Source: an uncultured Bacteroidaceae bacterium
GTDB taxonomy: Bacteria; Bacteroidota; Bacteroidia; Bacteroidales; Bacteroidaceae
Assembly (NCBI GenBank): GCA_905234745.1
Contig: CAJOJD010000002.1
Span: 166,049-214,605 of the forward strand
Length of the DNA: 48,557 nt
Direction: 5' to 3'
How positions within the stretch are numbered: position 1 is the stretch's first letter; each line of letters opens with the position of its first letter. Position numbers and translations under genes: made by a program. Below the pieces are notes generated by a model. It saw only the letters and a program-made list of their open reading frames with translations, was not told the origin of the DNA and did not search any database. This document shows, piece after piece, positions 35,113 to 43,744 of the stretch.

Positions 35113-35966
35113 TTCCACTCCTTTGTCTCGAATTTCATACAGCAACCCAGGGTAAACATTCCGCTGCCTATGCTGCGCGTATGGCCTCCAAGTCTGTTTC
35201 CGATGTAGTCAAACGTATAACCCACTCTGATGCGGCTGGCTCGGCACGGCAGTACCAGGGCGACCTGCTGGGTGAGCGCCCTGTTGTTGAACGGAGTCAC
35301 AAAATGAAGGGCCTTTCCGTACTCTCCGTATTTGTACATGTAGTAGTACGGCATGTCATAATCCGGAGCGAAACCTACTCCTGCAATCGGCAGATAAAGC
35401 GTAGCCTGCAATGCCATATCGTACCGGAATATATTGAAACGGAAAGTGTTGTCTACGCACAATCCGGCTGCCAGATGACCGGCACCGTTGGCCATGTTAT
35501 TGGTGTTCTGTCCGTTGTACAGAACTACCAGATCCATCATCGCCGCCGGACCGATAAGCAGGTCACAGGCATCGCTCTTGACGGCCGGCCAGAGAAAAGC
35601 CATGCTTTCGCTTATGCCCACCTCCAGCGTGTTGCCGCCTTTAAGATGGTTCTTAAGGGAACTGAACAGGACCGATGTGTATGACCGTCCGTAACTGAAC
35701 AGTTTATCCGGATTGTAACCCTTCCAGCTGTCACCCTCCAGGCCTACAGCCCATCCGTTGTAACGTGATTCCGACAGATATGTGTCACGGGCAAAGGTGG
35801 TTCCGCCTGCCAGTGAGAATGTACTGACGGTCTCTTTGTACCCGGGCAGTCCCCAAGCCTTCCGCTGGGCGTGAGCCTGCAGAGGGAATACTGCCAGAAG
35901 TACTGCTATAAGTACCGATGACAGACAATCAGAACAGCGACAGCTGTCCGTCATCCACCTTTTCAT
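35109..35966 (-). CDS. Uncharacterised exported beta-barrel-like protein (DUF3316-like)
   Basis: About 285 residues from ATG 35966 (alternative 35954). A signal peptide (C-L-S-S-V-L-I-A-V-L-L-A-V-F-P-L-Q-A-H-A) is followed by many short amphipathic strands rich in Tyr, Gly and Phe (for example Y-Y-Y-M-Y-K-Y-G-E-Y) and a terminal segment with alternating residues. I read it as an outer-membrane barrel of unknown function, similar in style to Bacteroidetes DUF3316 proteins, but not certain. The start overlaps the parC 3' end by about 38 bp; the frame runs further into parC but lacks a plausible N-terminus there. Confidence 0.6.
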   Translation of the reverse strand: MKRWMTDSCRCSDCLSSVLIAVLLAVFPLQAHAQRKAWGLPGYKETVSTFSLAGGTTFARDTYLSESRYNGWAVGLEGDSWKGYNPDKLFSYGRSYTSVLFSSLKNHLKGGNTLEVGISESMAFLWPAVKSDACDLLIGPAAMMDLVVLYNGQNTNNMANGAGHLAAGLCVDNTFRFNIFRYDMALQATLYLPIAGVGFAPDYDMPYYYMYKYGEYGKALHFVTPFNNRALTQQVALVLPCRASRIRVGYTFDYIGNRLGGHTRSIGSGMFTLGCCMKFETKEWK

Positions 35967-38625
35967 TATCATTGTCCGCCTGAGCGGAATTGTCATTATC
36001 ATCAGGATCCGTCTCCGGAATCTCAGGCTCAGGTTCCGGCTCCGGCATGCGCAGCGGTACAAGTTCCTCGACATCCTTCACGTTGAATGCGGTAACCCTG
36101 CGTCCGCGCGCCTTGACACCCTTGATACCCACAAAACTCTCGGCATCAATCTCCATGGGCTCACGGAAACTGTCGGCGCCGCCCAATGTAACCAATAGAC
36201 GCGGATAAACCGTATCTGTTAACAGAACCAGACGATTATCTTTCTCCTCGCCCAGTATATTGATACGTTTGGCCGACGGATCCAGATTGAACCTCTTCAG
36301 ATAGAGGAATCCCTTCTGTGATGCATCGAACAGCACAGCGGTCCATACCTTACCCTGATTGTATTTTTCTATACGTAGTATGCCCTCATCAAAGTGGCAG
36401 TTGGCATCGGGCGCAGTCGTGTAGTACTCTCCGTTGGTGTTGATCACCAGTAACAGGTCATCGCTGTCAAACTCACCCAGGAAATCGCCGTGTCCGTCAA
36501 AGTCCAGACGCAGTATGTCCTTGTCGAACCAGACCTTGCGGCCACCCAACGTAGATGAGCCCAAAGCCTTAAGGCCGATGCTCTTGACCTCGTTTCGGGT
36601 AAGCAGGTTACCCATGGACTGACGGCCCTTGATCATAAGCTCGCTGAAGTCCTTGTCAAATACCGGTTTCTTGAGTTTTGGATTGGGCTTGAGCGTAATC
36701 TTGATAACCTCGGCCTCACCGTTATGGTTGGCGCTGAAGTACATTATCTTGGAGCCGGCCTTACCCTGGGTCAGATCATACTCCTTGTCGCGTGTCAGAC
36801 CTGTAGCGGCAAACCTCTTCATGAAGTAAGCACCGTTACGGCCGTCGCGGTAGACCACATTATATATGGTACGCTTGTCGTTCTTCTTGAACACGTCAAG
36901 ATAGAGCACGTTCTGGCCCACAAAGAGCTTGTCGGCCACCTTCACGACCTTATACTTGCCATCCTTGTAGAACAGGATTATGTCATCCAGGTCAGAGCAG
37001 TTGCAGACGAACTCATCCTTCTTGAGTTCCATGCCTATGAATCCGTCGGCACGGTTTATGTAGAGCTTCTGGTTGGCCTCGACCACCTTCGTAGCCACGA
37101 TGGTGTCAAAGTTCTTGATCTCGGTCTTGCGCTCGTACTGTGCACCGTACTTGTCCTTGAGCATGTTGAACCAGCGGATTGTGACTGCAACCATATTGCT
37201 CAGGTCCTTGTCGATGCGGGCTATATCGGCCTTCATCTTGGCGATAGCCTCCTCGGCCTTATCCTTGTTGAATTTGAGGATTCGGGCCATCTTAATCTCC
37301 ATCAGTTTCAGGATATCCTCCTTGGTCACCTCGCGGATCATCTGCGGGTAGTAAGGAGTCAGGCGGTCATCGATATGCTCGCACGCGGCGTCCATCGTCG
37401 GGGCCTCTTCAAATTCACGGTCCTTATAGATACGCTCCTCGATGAAGATCTTCTCAAGTGAAGCAAAGTGCAGCTGCTCCATGATCTCGCCGCGCTCAAT
37501 CTCCAGTTCGCGACGAAGCAGCTCCTTGGTGTTGTCGACCGATTTGCGCAGCACGTCACTTACGGTAAGGAAGTGAGGCTTGTTCTCATCGATCACGCAG
37601 CAGTTGGGCGATATGCTCACCTCGCAGTTGGTGAATGCATAAAGTGCGTCTATTGTCTTGTCCGATGACACACCGGGTGCCAGCGAAATGCGTATCTCAA
37701 CCTTGTCGGCCGTAAGGTTCTCGACCTTGCGGATCTTTATCTTGCCCTTCTCACCCGCCTTGACGATTGACTCACACAGCGTCATCACGTTCTCGCCGAA
37801 CGGAATCTCGTTTATGACAAGAGTCTTGTTGTCTGCTTCTTTCGTAATCTTGGCACGTATGCGTACCATGCCGCCGCGCTCGCCGTCATTGTAACGGGAC
37901 ACGTCTATGGCACCGCCGGTCTGGAAGTCCGGATAGAGATGGAACTCCTCCTTTCTCAGATATGAAACGGCCGCGTCACAAAGCTCGTTGAAATTGTGCG
38001 GAAGTATCTTGCAGGACAATCCTACGGCGATACCCTCGGCTCCCTGAGCCAGCAGCAGCGGGAACTTTACAGGCAGCGTGACCGGCTCCTTATTGCGGCC
38101 GTCATACGATGCCTTCCATTCGGTAGTCTTGGGATTGAAGAGAGTTTCAAGAGCGAATTTTGACAGACGTGCCTCTATGTAACGGGGTGCGGCAGCACGG
38201 TGTCCTGTAAGGATATTTCCCCAGTTACCCTGACACTCTATGAGCAGGTCCTTCTGTCCCATCTGGACCAGCGCGTCACCTATCGAAGCATCTCCGTGAG
38301 GGTGGAACTGCATGGTATGGCCCACAATGTTGGCCACCTTATTGAAACGGCCGTCATCCAGACGTTTCATGGAGTGAAGGATACGTCTCTGAACCGGTTT
38401 CAGGCCATCCACGAAATGAGGTACGGCACGCTCCAGGATAACGTATGATGCATAGTCCAGGAACCAGCCCTGGTACATACCCGAAAGCTGGTGGCGTATC
38501 ATTCCGTTGTCATCCGTCACCGGATGGTACGATGAATGGCCCGCTTCCTGTCCGTCATCCGTTCCTGCGCTTTCCTGTTCGCGGAGTTCCTCGTCCAATT
38601 CCTCTGTCTCGTCGCTCATTTTCAT
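35929..38625 (-). CDS. parC: DNA topoisomerase IV subunit A (ParC-type)
   Basis: 898 residues. Type IIA topoisomerase A subunit: D-G-L-K-P-V-Q-R-R-I-L-H-S-M, F-H-P-H-G-D-A-S-I-G-D-A-L-V and A-A-P-R-Y-I-E-A-R-L with the active-site tyrosine, followed by a coiled-coil stalk and a C-terminal beta-propeller-like region ending in an acidic tail. The GyrA box (Q-x-x-R-x-G-G-x-G) is not visible, so ParC is preferred to GyrA. The quinolone-region residues read G-D-A-S-I-G-D-A. First gene of an overlapping chain with the barrel, S41 and sppA genes. ParE is not in view; gyrB begins at the right edge. Confidence 0.92.
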   Translation of the reverse strand: MKMSDETEELDEELREQESAGTDDGQEAGHSSYHPVTDDNGMIRHQLSGMYQGWFLDYASYVILERAVPHFVDGLKPVQRRILHSMKRLDDGRFNKVANIVGHTMQFHPHGDASIGDALVQMGQKDLLIECQGNWGNILTGHRAAAPRYIEARLSKFALETLFNPKTTEWKASYDGRNKEPVTLPVKFPLLLAQGAEGIAVGLSCKILPHNFNELCDAAVSYLRKEEFHLYPDFQTGGAIDVSRYNDGERGGMVRIRAKITKEADNKTLVINEIPFGENVMTLCESIVKAGEKGKIKIRKVENLTADKVEIRISLAPGVSSDKTIDALYAFTNCEVSISPNCCVIDENKPHFLTVSDVLRKSVDNTKELLRRELEIERGEIMEQLHFASLEKIFIEERIYKDREFEEAPTMDAACEHIDDRLTPYYPQMIREVTKEDILKLMEIKMARILKFNKDKAEEAIAKMKADIARIDKDLSNMVAVTIRWFNMLKDKYGAQYERKTEIKNFDTIVATKVVEANQKLYINRADGFIGMELKKDEFVCNCSDLDDIILFYKDGKYKVVKVADKLFVGQNVLYLDVFKKNDKRTIYNVVYRDGRNGAYFMKRFAATGLTRDKEYDLTQGKAGSKIMYFSANHNGEAEVIKITLKPNPKLKKPVFDKDFSELMIKGRQSMGNLLTRNEVKSIGLKALGSSTLGGRKVWFDKDILRLDFDGHGDFLGEFDSDDLLLVINTNGEYYTTAPDANCHFDEGILRIEKYNQGKVWTAVLFDASQKGFLYLKRFNLDPSAKRINILGEEKDNRLVLLTDTVYPRLLVTLGGADSFREPMEIDAESFVGIKGVKARGRRVTAFNVKDVEELVPLRMPEPEPEPEIPETDPDDNDNSAQADNDNEKVDDGQLSLF

Positions 38626-38805
38626 AAAAAACTTTGGACGCGAAATTACTGCTTTTCAATGACAATTCCCAATTCCGCGGGCCCAACTTGCCCCATTTCG
38701 GCCGTCAACTTTTCAACAATTTTCAATATTTATGCCGGCTTCATCCAAATAGCTCATTATTACCTTTTTTAAGATAACCTATTCCCCTTTTATTAAATAA
38801 AAGAG

Positions 38806-38813
38806 TACCTTTG
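38806..38813 (+). promoter_or_regulatory. Candidate -7 promoter box for glyS
   Basis: TACCTTTG matches TAnnTTTG; predicts a leader of about 22 bases before ATG 38841 and supports that start over the frame opening at 38811. The rest of the 215-bp parC-glyS gap holds no further gene. Confidence 0.5.
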
Positions 38814-38840
38814 CGAAAATTTTCGGAAAAAAGGCTGATT

Positions 38841-40379
38841 ATGGCACAAGAAGACGTTTTCAAAAAGATTGTAGCGCATTGTAAAGAGTACGGATTCGTA
38901 TTCCCTTCAAGTGAGATTTACGATGGCCTGGGAGCTGTTTATGACTACGGACAGCTGGGCGTTGAGATGAAGAACAACATCAAGACCTACTGGTGGCAGA
39001 GCATGGTCCTGCTGCATGACAACATTGTAGGTATTGACTCCGCAATTTTCATGCACCCCACTATCTGGAAGGCATCAGGTCATGTCGATGCATTCAACGA
39101 CCCCCTGATTGACAACCGCGACTCCAAGAAGCGTTACCGTGCCGACGTCCTGATTGAGGACCAGATCGCCAAGTATGACGAGAAGATAGAGAAGGAGGTC
39201 GCCAAGGCCGCCAAGCGTTTCGGTGACTCATTCGATGAGGCCAAGTACCGCGCCACCAGCAACAACGTACTGGAGCACGTCGCCAAGCGCGATGCCCTGC
39301 ACGAGCGTTACAAAAAGGCCATGAATGACGGTGACCTGAATGAACTCAAGCAGATTATCCTGGACGAGGGTATTGTATGCCCCATAAGCGGAACCCGCAA
39401 CTGGACCGATGTACGCCAGTTCAACCTCATGTTCCAGACCGAGATGGGATCTACCGCCGACGGTGCAATGAAGATCTACCTGCGTCCCGAGACCGCTCAG
39501 GGTATATTCGTAAACTACCTGAACGTTCAGAAGACCGGCCGCATGAAGATTCCTTTCGGTATCGCACAGATAGGTAAGGCTTTCCGTAACGAGATAGTTG
39601 CCCGCCAGTTCATATTCCGCATGCGTGAGTTCGAGCAGATGGAGATGCAGTTCTTCATCAAGCCCGGCACCGAGCTTGACTGGTTCGCCAAGTGGAAGGA
39701 GACCCGCATGAAATGGCACCAGGCCCTGGGTTTCGGCGCAGACCACTACCGTTTCCACGACCACGACAAGCTGGCCCACTACGCAAACGCAGCTACCGAC
39801 ATCGAGTTCCTGATGCCGTTCGGCTTCAAGGAGGTTGAGGGTATCCACAGCCGCACCAACTTCGACCTGTCTCAGCACGAGAAATACAGCGGCAAGAGCA
39901 TCAAGTACTTTGATCCCGAGACCAACGAGAGTTACACTCCGTTCGTAATCGAGACTTCAATCGGCGTTGACCGCATGTTCCTGAGCGTCATGTGCGCCTC
40001 TTACGAGGAGCAGGCCCTTGAGAATGGCGAGACCCGCACAGTACTGCACCTGCCCGCACCTCTGGCTCCCATCAAGCTGGCCATCCTGCCTTTGGTAAAG
40101 AAAGACGGACTGCCCGAGCTGGCACGTTCAATCCAGAACGACCTCAAGTTCCACTTCAACTGCCAGTATGACGAGAAGGATTCAATCGGCAAGCGTTACC
40201 GCCGTCAGGATGCCATCGGCACCCCGTTCTGCGTAACCGTCGATCATCAGTCACTCGAGGACCAGACAGTAACCCTGCGCAACCGCGACACCATGGAGCA
40301 GCAGCGCGTAAAGATAGCAGACCTCTGCAACATACTTTCCGATACCGTATCCATAACAAGCGTCCTCAAGACACTCTGA
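38841..40379 (+). CDS. glyS: Glycyl-tRNA synthetase, homodimeric (alpha2) type
   Basis: 512 residues from ATG 38841. Class II synthetase: N-terminal F-V-F-P-S-S-E-I-Y-D-G-L-G-A-V-Y-D-Y-G, motif 2 F-R-N-E-I ... F-I-F-R-M-R-E-F-E-Q-M-E, R-P-E-T-A-Q-G-I-F and the C-terminal anticodon domain with L-A-P-I-K-L-A-I-L-P-L. This is the alpha2 enzyme, not the alpha2-beta2 GlyQ/GlyS form. Upstream codons in the same frame lie in the promoter. The FKBP lipoprotein gene follows 2 bp later. Confidence 0.97.
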   Translation: MAQEDVFKKIVAHCKEYGFVFPSSEIYDGLGAVYDYGQLGVEMKNNIKTYWWQSMVLLHDNIVGIDSAIFMHPTIWKASGHVDAFNDPLIDNRDSKKRYRADVLIEDQIAKYDEKIEKEVAKAAKRFGDSFDEAKYRATSNNVLEHVAKRDALHERYKKAMNDGDLNELKQIILDEGIVCPISGTRNWTDVRQFNLMFQTEMGSTADGAMKIYLRPETAQGIFVNYLNVQKTGRMKIPFGIAQIGKAFRNEIVARQFIFRMREFEQMEMQFFIKPGTELDWFAKWKETRMKWHQALGFGADHYRFHDHDKLAHYANAATDIEFLMPFGFKEVEGIHSRTNFDLSQHEKYSGKSIKYFDPETNESYTPFVIETSIGVDRMFLSVMCASYEEQALENGETRTVLHLPAPLAPIKLAILPLVKKDGLPELARSIQNDLKFHFNCQYDEKDSIGKRYRRQDAIGTPFCVTVDHQSLEDQTVTLRNRDTMEQQRVKIADLCNILSDTVSITSVLKTL

Positions 40380-40381
40380 AC

Positions 40382-41002
40382 ATGAAGCGTTTATCGGCCA
40401 TATTCCCAATAGTCCTGGCAGTCGTTCTCGCCGCTTTCTCCTCATGCAAGGAGACTGAGGTTTTTGACGATCATGCCAACTGGAAGAACCGCAACTCCGA
40501 TTTCATTTCGGCATCGGCCTCTGCGTACAGCGATGAGGTTCCCCAGGCACCTGCCAAAGGCGACCGCTTCAGGATCCTTTCATATAAACTCGACCCTGAA
40601 AAGTCATGGGGAAACGGCTCTTTCGTCTATTGCGAAGTTCTTGAGCAGGGAAACGGAACTGAATCTCCCTATTACACCGACAGCATACGCATCAACTACC
40701 GCGTACGCCTTATACCTACCGACTACTACCCAGAAGGTCAGGTAGTGGACCAGTCGTTCAAGACCGCCAATCTGGATCCCACGGTAAACATTCCGTCATC
40801 CTTCCTGGTATCGGGTCTGATTGACGGCGTGACGACAGCTGTCATGCGCATGCACTGCGGAGACTACTGGAGGCTGCTCATCCCCTCAGGACTTGGATAC
40901 GGATCCAATGACCGGGGCGTGATTCCCGGGAATTCAGCACTTGTTTTCGAGGTAAATCTCACCGAGATAGCCCCTACGGGCCAGGATCTTTCACCGAGAT
41001 AG
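40382..41002 (+). CDS. FKBP-type peptidyl-prolyl isomerase lipoprotein
   Basis: 206 residues. A signal with lipobox (L-A-A-F-S-S-C) gives a lipidated N-terminus. The C-terminal FKBP domain shows V-Y-C-E-V-L-E-Q-G-N-G-T, I-R-I-N-Y-R-V-R-L, G-L-I-D-G-V-T-T-A-V-M-R-M, W-R-L-L-I-P-S-G-L-G-Y-G and N-S-A-L-V-F-E-V-N-L, the usual order. It probably assists folding of envelope proteins at the membrane. It begins 2 bp after glyS and likely shares its transcript. Confidence 0.88.
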   Translation: MKRLSAIFPIVLAVVLAAFSSCKETEVFDDHANWKNRNSDFISASASAYSDEVPQAPAKGDRFRILSYKLDPEKSWGNGSFVYCEVLEQGNGTESPYYTDSIRINYRVRLIPTDYYPEGQVVDQSFKTANLDPTVNIPSSFLVSGLIDGVTTAVMRMHCGDYWRLLIPSGLGYGSNDRGVIPGNSALVFEVNLTEIAPTGQDLSPR

Positions 41003-41039
41003 TTTATACCAATTATCATACCAATAACAGTTATTTATC

Positions 41040-41270
41040 ATGGCAAAAATTAGAGGTGCCGTCACAGTTGACGCTGAACGTTGCAAAGGCTGCGAGCTGT
41101 GCGTATTCACCTGCGACAAGCAGGTTCTGGGCATGTCGACAGCCGTAAACAGCAAAGGTTACCATTACGCATACATGGCCAACCCCGAGGCTTGCATCGG
41201 CTGCACCAACTGCGGCATTATCTGCCCCGACGGAGTAATTTCAGTCTATAGGGTAAAAGTAGAGGAGTAA
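41040..41270 (+). CDS. vorD: 2-oxoacid:ferredoxin oxidoreductase, ferredoxin (delta) subunit
   Basis: 76 residues with two 4Fe-4S motifs: C-K-G-C-E-L-C-V-F-T-C near residues 15-25 and C-I-G-C-T-N-C-G-I-I-C-P near residues 52-63. It is the electron-carrying subunit of a four-part 2-oxoacid:ferredoxin oxidoreductase, first in the order delta-alpha-beta-gamma. The following start lies 2 bp after its stop. KorD is the equivalent name if the complex acts on 2-oxoglutarate. Confidence 0.88.
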   Translation: MAKIRGAVTVDAERCKGCELCVFTCDKQVLGMSTAVNSKGYHYAYMANPEACIGCTNCGIICPDGVISVYRVKVEE

Positions 41271-41272
41271 TT

Positions 41273-42352
41273 ATGGAAGAAAGAGAAATGAGACTTATGA
41301 AAGGCAATGAGGCAATTGCCGAGGCTGCAATACGCGCCGGTGCCGATGCCTTTTACGGATACCCTATCACTCCGCAGACGGAGGTAATGGAGTATTTGAT
41401 GGAGACCGATGCCACCGCCCGCACAGGCATGGCAGTTCTCCAGGCCGAGAGTGAGGTTTCCGCCATCAATATGGTTTATGGCGGTGCATCTACAGGACAC
41501 AGGGTCATGACATCATCATCAAGCCCCGGTATCAGTCTTATGAGTGAAGGTATTTCATTCATCGCCGGCGCCGAACTCCCCTGCCTGCTTATCAACGTAT
41601 CACGCGGAGGCCCCGGACTTGGAACCATCCAGCCCAGCCAGGCCGACTATTTCCAGACCGTTAAGGGCGGCGGTCACGGTGACTACAAACTGCTAACCCT
41701 GGCTCCCTCTTCAGTTCAGGAACTGGCCGATTTCATATCACTCGGCTTTGACCTTGCATTCAAATACCGCAACCCGACCATGATCCTTGCCGACGGCGCA
41801 CTGGGTCAGATGATGGAGAAAATCTATCTGCCCGCACCCCGTCCCCGCATGACCGAGTATCCCGACTGGGCCACCAACGGTACCCCCGAGGGTAAGGAGC
41901 GCCGTTTCATCACCTCCCTGAACCTGCTGCCGCAGGAGCACGAGCTGGTGAACATCCGTCTGCAGAAGAAATACCGCGAGATGGAGAAGAACGAGGTCCG
42001 TTATGAGATGATTCAGTGCGAGGATGCCGACTACATCATCGTAGCATTCGGTATCATCGCCCGCATAGCACAGAAGAGCATAGAACTGGCTCGCGCCAAA
42101 GGCCACAAGATAGGTCTTTTCCGCCCCATCACTCTCTATCCTTTCCCCTACGACCAGATCCGCGCCCTGGCCGATGAGAACCGCGTAAAGGGTCTCATGT
42201 CGGTAGAGCTCAGCGCCGGTCAGATGATTGAGGATATCCGTCTGGCAGTCGAGGGCCGCAAACCCGTAGGATTCTTCGGCCGTCTGGGTGGTATGGTTCC
42301 CACACCCGAGGAGATTGAGAACGCTCTCTACGAATACTTTAATATCAAATAA
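41273..42352 (+). CDS. vorB: 2-oxoacid:ferredoxin oxidoreductase alpha subunit (VorB-type)
   Basis: 359 residues. Motifs: M-K-G-N-E-A-I-A-E-A-A, Y-G-Y-P-I-T-P-Q-T-E-V, Q-A-E-S-E-V-S-A-I-N-M-V, T-S-S-S-S-P-G-I-S-L-M and R-G-G-P-G-L-G. Together with the beta and gamma subunits it oxidatively decarboxylates a 2-oxoacid to an acyl-CoA, reducing ferredoxin; the reaction is reversible. Length and motifs resemble the subunit named VorB (2-oxoisovalerate) in Bacteroidales, but KorA (2-oxoglutarate) is a close alternative and cannot be excluded by eye. Confidence 0.85.
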   Translation: MEEREMRLMKGNEAIAEAAIRAGADAFYGYPITPQTEVMEYLMETDATARTGMAVLQAESEVSAINMVYGGASTGHRVMTSSSSPGISLMSEGISFIAGAELPCLLINVSRGGPGLGTIQPSQADYFQTVKGGGHGDYKLLTLAPSSVQELADFISLGFDLAFKYRNPTMILADGALGQMMEKIYLPAPRPRMTEYPDWATNGTPEGKERRFITSLNLLPQEHELVNIRLQKKYREMEKNEVRYEMIQCEDADYIIVAFGIIARIAQKSIELARAKGHKIGLFRPITLYPFPYDQIRALADENRVKGLMSVELSAGQMIEDIRLAVEGRKPVGFFGRLGGMVPTPEEIENALYEYFNIK

Positions 42353-42360
42353 GCACGGCA

Positions 42361-43155
42361 ATGGAAGTAAACGATATAATCAAACCTGAAAACCTGGTCT
42401 ATCAGAAGAGCCGTCTGATGGCCGAGAAACAGTTCAACTTCTGCCCCGGCTGCGGTCACGGCGTTGTTGTACGCACCATTGCCGAGGTTATCGAGGAGAT
42501 GGGTATTGAGCACGACGTCATCGGCATTTCACCGGTAGGCTGCTCGGTATTCCTCTATGATTTCTATAAGTTCGACGTAGTTGAGGCCGCTCACGGACGC
42601 GCATGCGCCGTCGCTACCGGCATCAAGCGCGTGCAGCCCGACAAGTTCGTATTCACCTACCAGGGCGACGGTGACCTTGCCGCCATCGGAACCGGTGAGA
42701 CCATGCACGCCTGCAACCGCGGTGAGAACATCGTGATAGTATTCATCAACAACGGTATATACGGAATGACCGGCGGCCAGATGGCCCCCACCACACTAGA
42801 GGGAATGAAGACCACCACCTGCCCCCGCGGCCGTGACGTCAAGACCATGGGTTACCCCCTCAACATCACCCCGCTTCTGGCTCAGCTGGACGGCGTATGC
42901 TACGTAACCCGTCATTCAGTGCACACTCCTGCCAACGTACGCAAGCTCAAGAAGGCTCTGCGTCAGGCTTTTGAGAACCAGCGTGACAAGAAGGGAACAT
43001 CAATCGTCGAGGTTGTATCCAACTGTAACTCAGGCTGGGGTCTTTCACCCAAGCAGGCAAATGACTGGATGGTTGAGAATATGTTCAAGAAATACCCTCT
43101 GGGCGATATGAAGGTCGATGGCAAGCTGGTCATGGACATGAACGCACCCAGATAA
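42361..43155 (+). CDS. vorA: 2-oxoacid:ferredoxin oxidoreductase beta (TPP-binding) subunit
   Basis: 264 residues. C-P-G-C-G-H-G-V-V near residue 25 and the thiamine-diphosphate motif G-D-G-D-L-A-A-I-G ... N-N-G-I-Y-G-M-T-G-G-Q identify the beta subunit that carries TPP. Stop and start to its neighbours are 8 and 20 bp apart. Named VorA with the VorB call; KorB is the alternative. Confidence 0.87.
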   Translation: MEVNDIIKPENLVYQKSRLMAEKQFNFCPGCGHGVVVRTIAEVIEEMGIEHDVIGISPVGCSVFLYDFYKFDVVEAAHGRACAVATGIKRVQPDKFVFTYQGDGDLAAIGTGETMHACNRGENIVIVFINNGIYGMTGGQMAPTTLEGMKTTTCPRGRDVKTMGYPLNITPLLAQLDGVCYVTRHSVHTPANVRKLKKALRQAFENQRDKKGTSIVEVVSNCNSGWGLSPKQANDWMVENMFKKYPLGDMKVDGKLVMDMNAPR

Positions 43156-43175
43156 CCTGAAAAGACACGAACATC

Positions 43176-43712
43176 ATGACAGAAGAGATAATCATAGCCG
43201 GATTCGGAGGACAGGGTGTCCTCTCAATGGGTAAGATAATTGCATACTCAGGCCTTATGCAGGGTCTGGAAGTGTCTTGGATGCCGTCATACGGTCCTGA
43301 AATCCGCGGCGGTACAGCCAACGTAACGGTTATTCTGAGCGACAGCCGCATCAGTTCACCCATCCTGCAGAAGTTCAGCACCGCAATCATCCTGAACCAG
43401 CAGTCCATGGACAAGTTCGAGCCGATGGTAAAGCCCGGCGGCGTACTCATCTACACCCCCAGCACCATCACCCGCAAGCCCACCCGCACAGACATAACCA
43501 TCTACCCCATCAAGGCCATCGAGGAGGCTGCCAAGATCAACGCCTCTAAGGTTGCCAACATGTTCCTGCTTGGAGCGTTCATGAAGATCCGCCCCATCCT
43601 GGATGTGGAGTACGTTATGGAAGGTATCAAACACTCCGTATCAGAGCGCAACTGGAAATACCTGCCGCTAAACGAAAAAGCGATCAAGGCCGGTATGGAC
43701 CTTGTAAAATAA
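43176..43712 (+). CDS. vorC: 2-oxoacid:ferredoxin oxidoreductase gamma subunit
   Basis: 178 residues. Begins I-I-I-A-G-F-G-G-Q-G-V-L-S-M-G-K and has S-Y-G-P-E-I-R-G-G-T-A-N-V, both typical of the gamma subunit. It completes the four-subunit complex and is last in the operon, followed by a strong terminator. Confidence 0.88.
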   Translation: MTEEIIIAGFGGQGVLSMGKIIAYSGLMQGLEVSWMPSYGPEIRGGTANVTVILSDSRISSPILQKFSTAIILNQQSMDKFEPMVKPGGVLIYTPSTITRKPTRTDITIYPIKAIEEAAKINASKVANMFLLGAFMKIRPILDVEYVMEGIKHSVSERNWKYLPLNEKAIKAGMDLVK

Positions 43713-43714
43713 AC

Positions 43715-43744
43715 AGAAAGGGCGTCCCGACGGACGCCCTTTCT
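43715..43744. terminator. Bidirectional terminator between the Vor operon and the acyl-CoA synthetase cluster
   Basis: Perfect 13-bp inverted repeat AGAAAGGGCGTCC (43715-43727) and complement (43732-43744) around CGAC, followed by T-rich sequence. It serves two convergent operons and touches the stop codon of the minus-strand gene. Confidence 0.85.
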
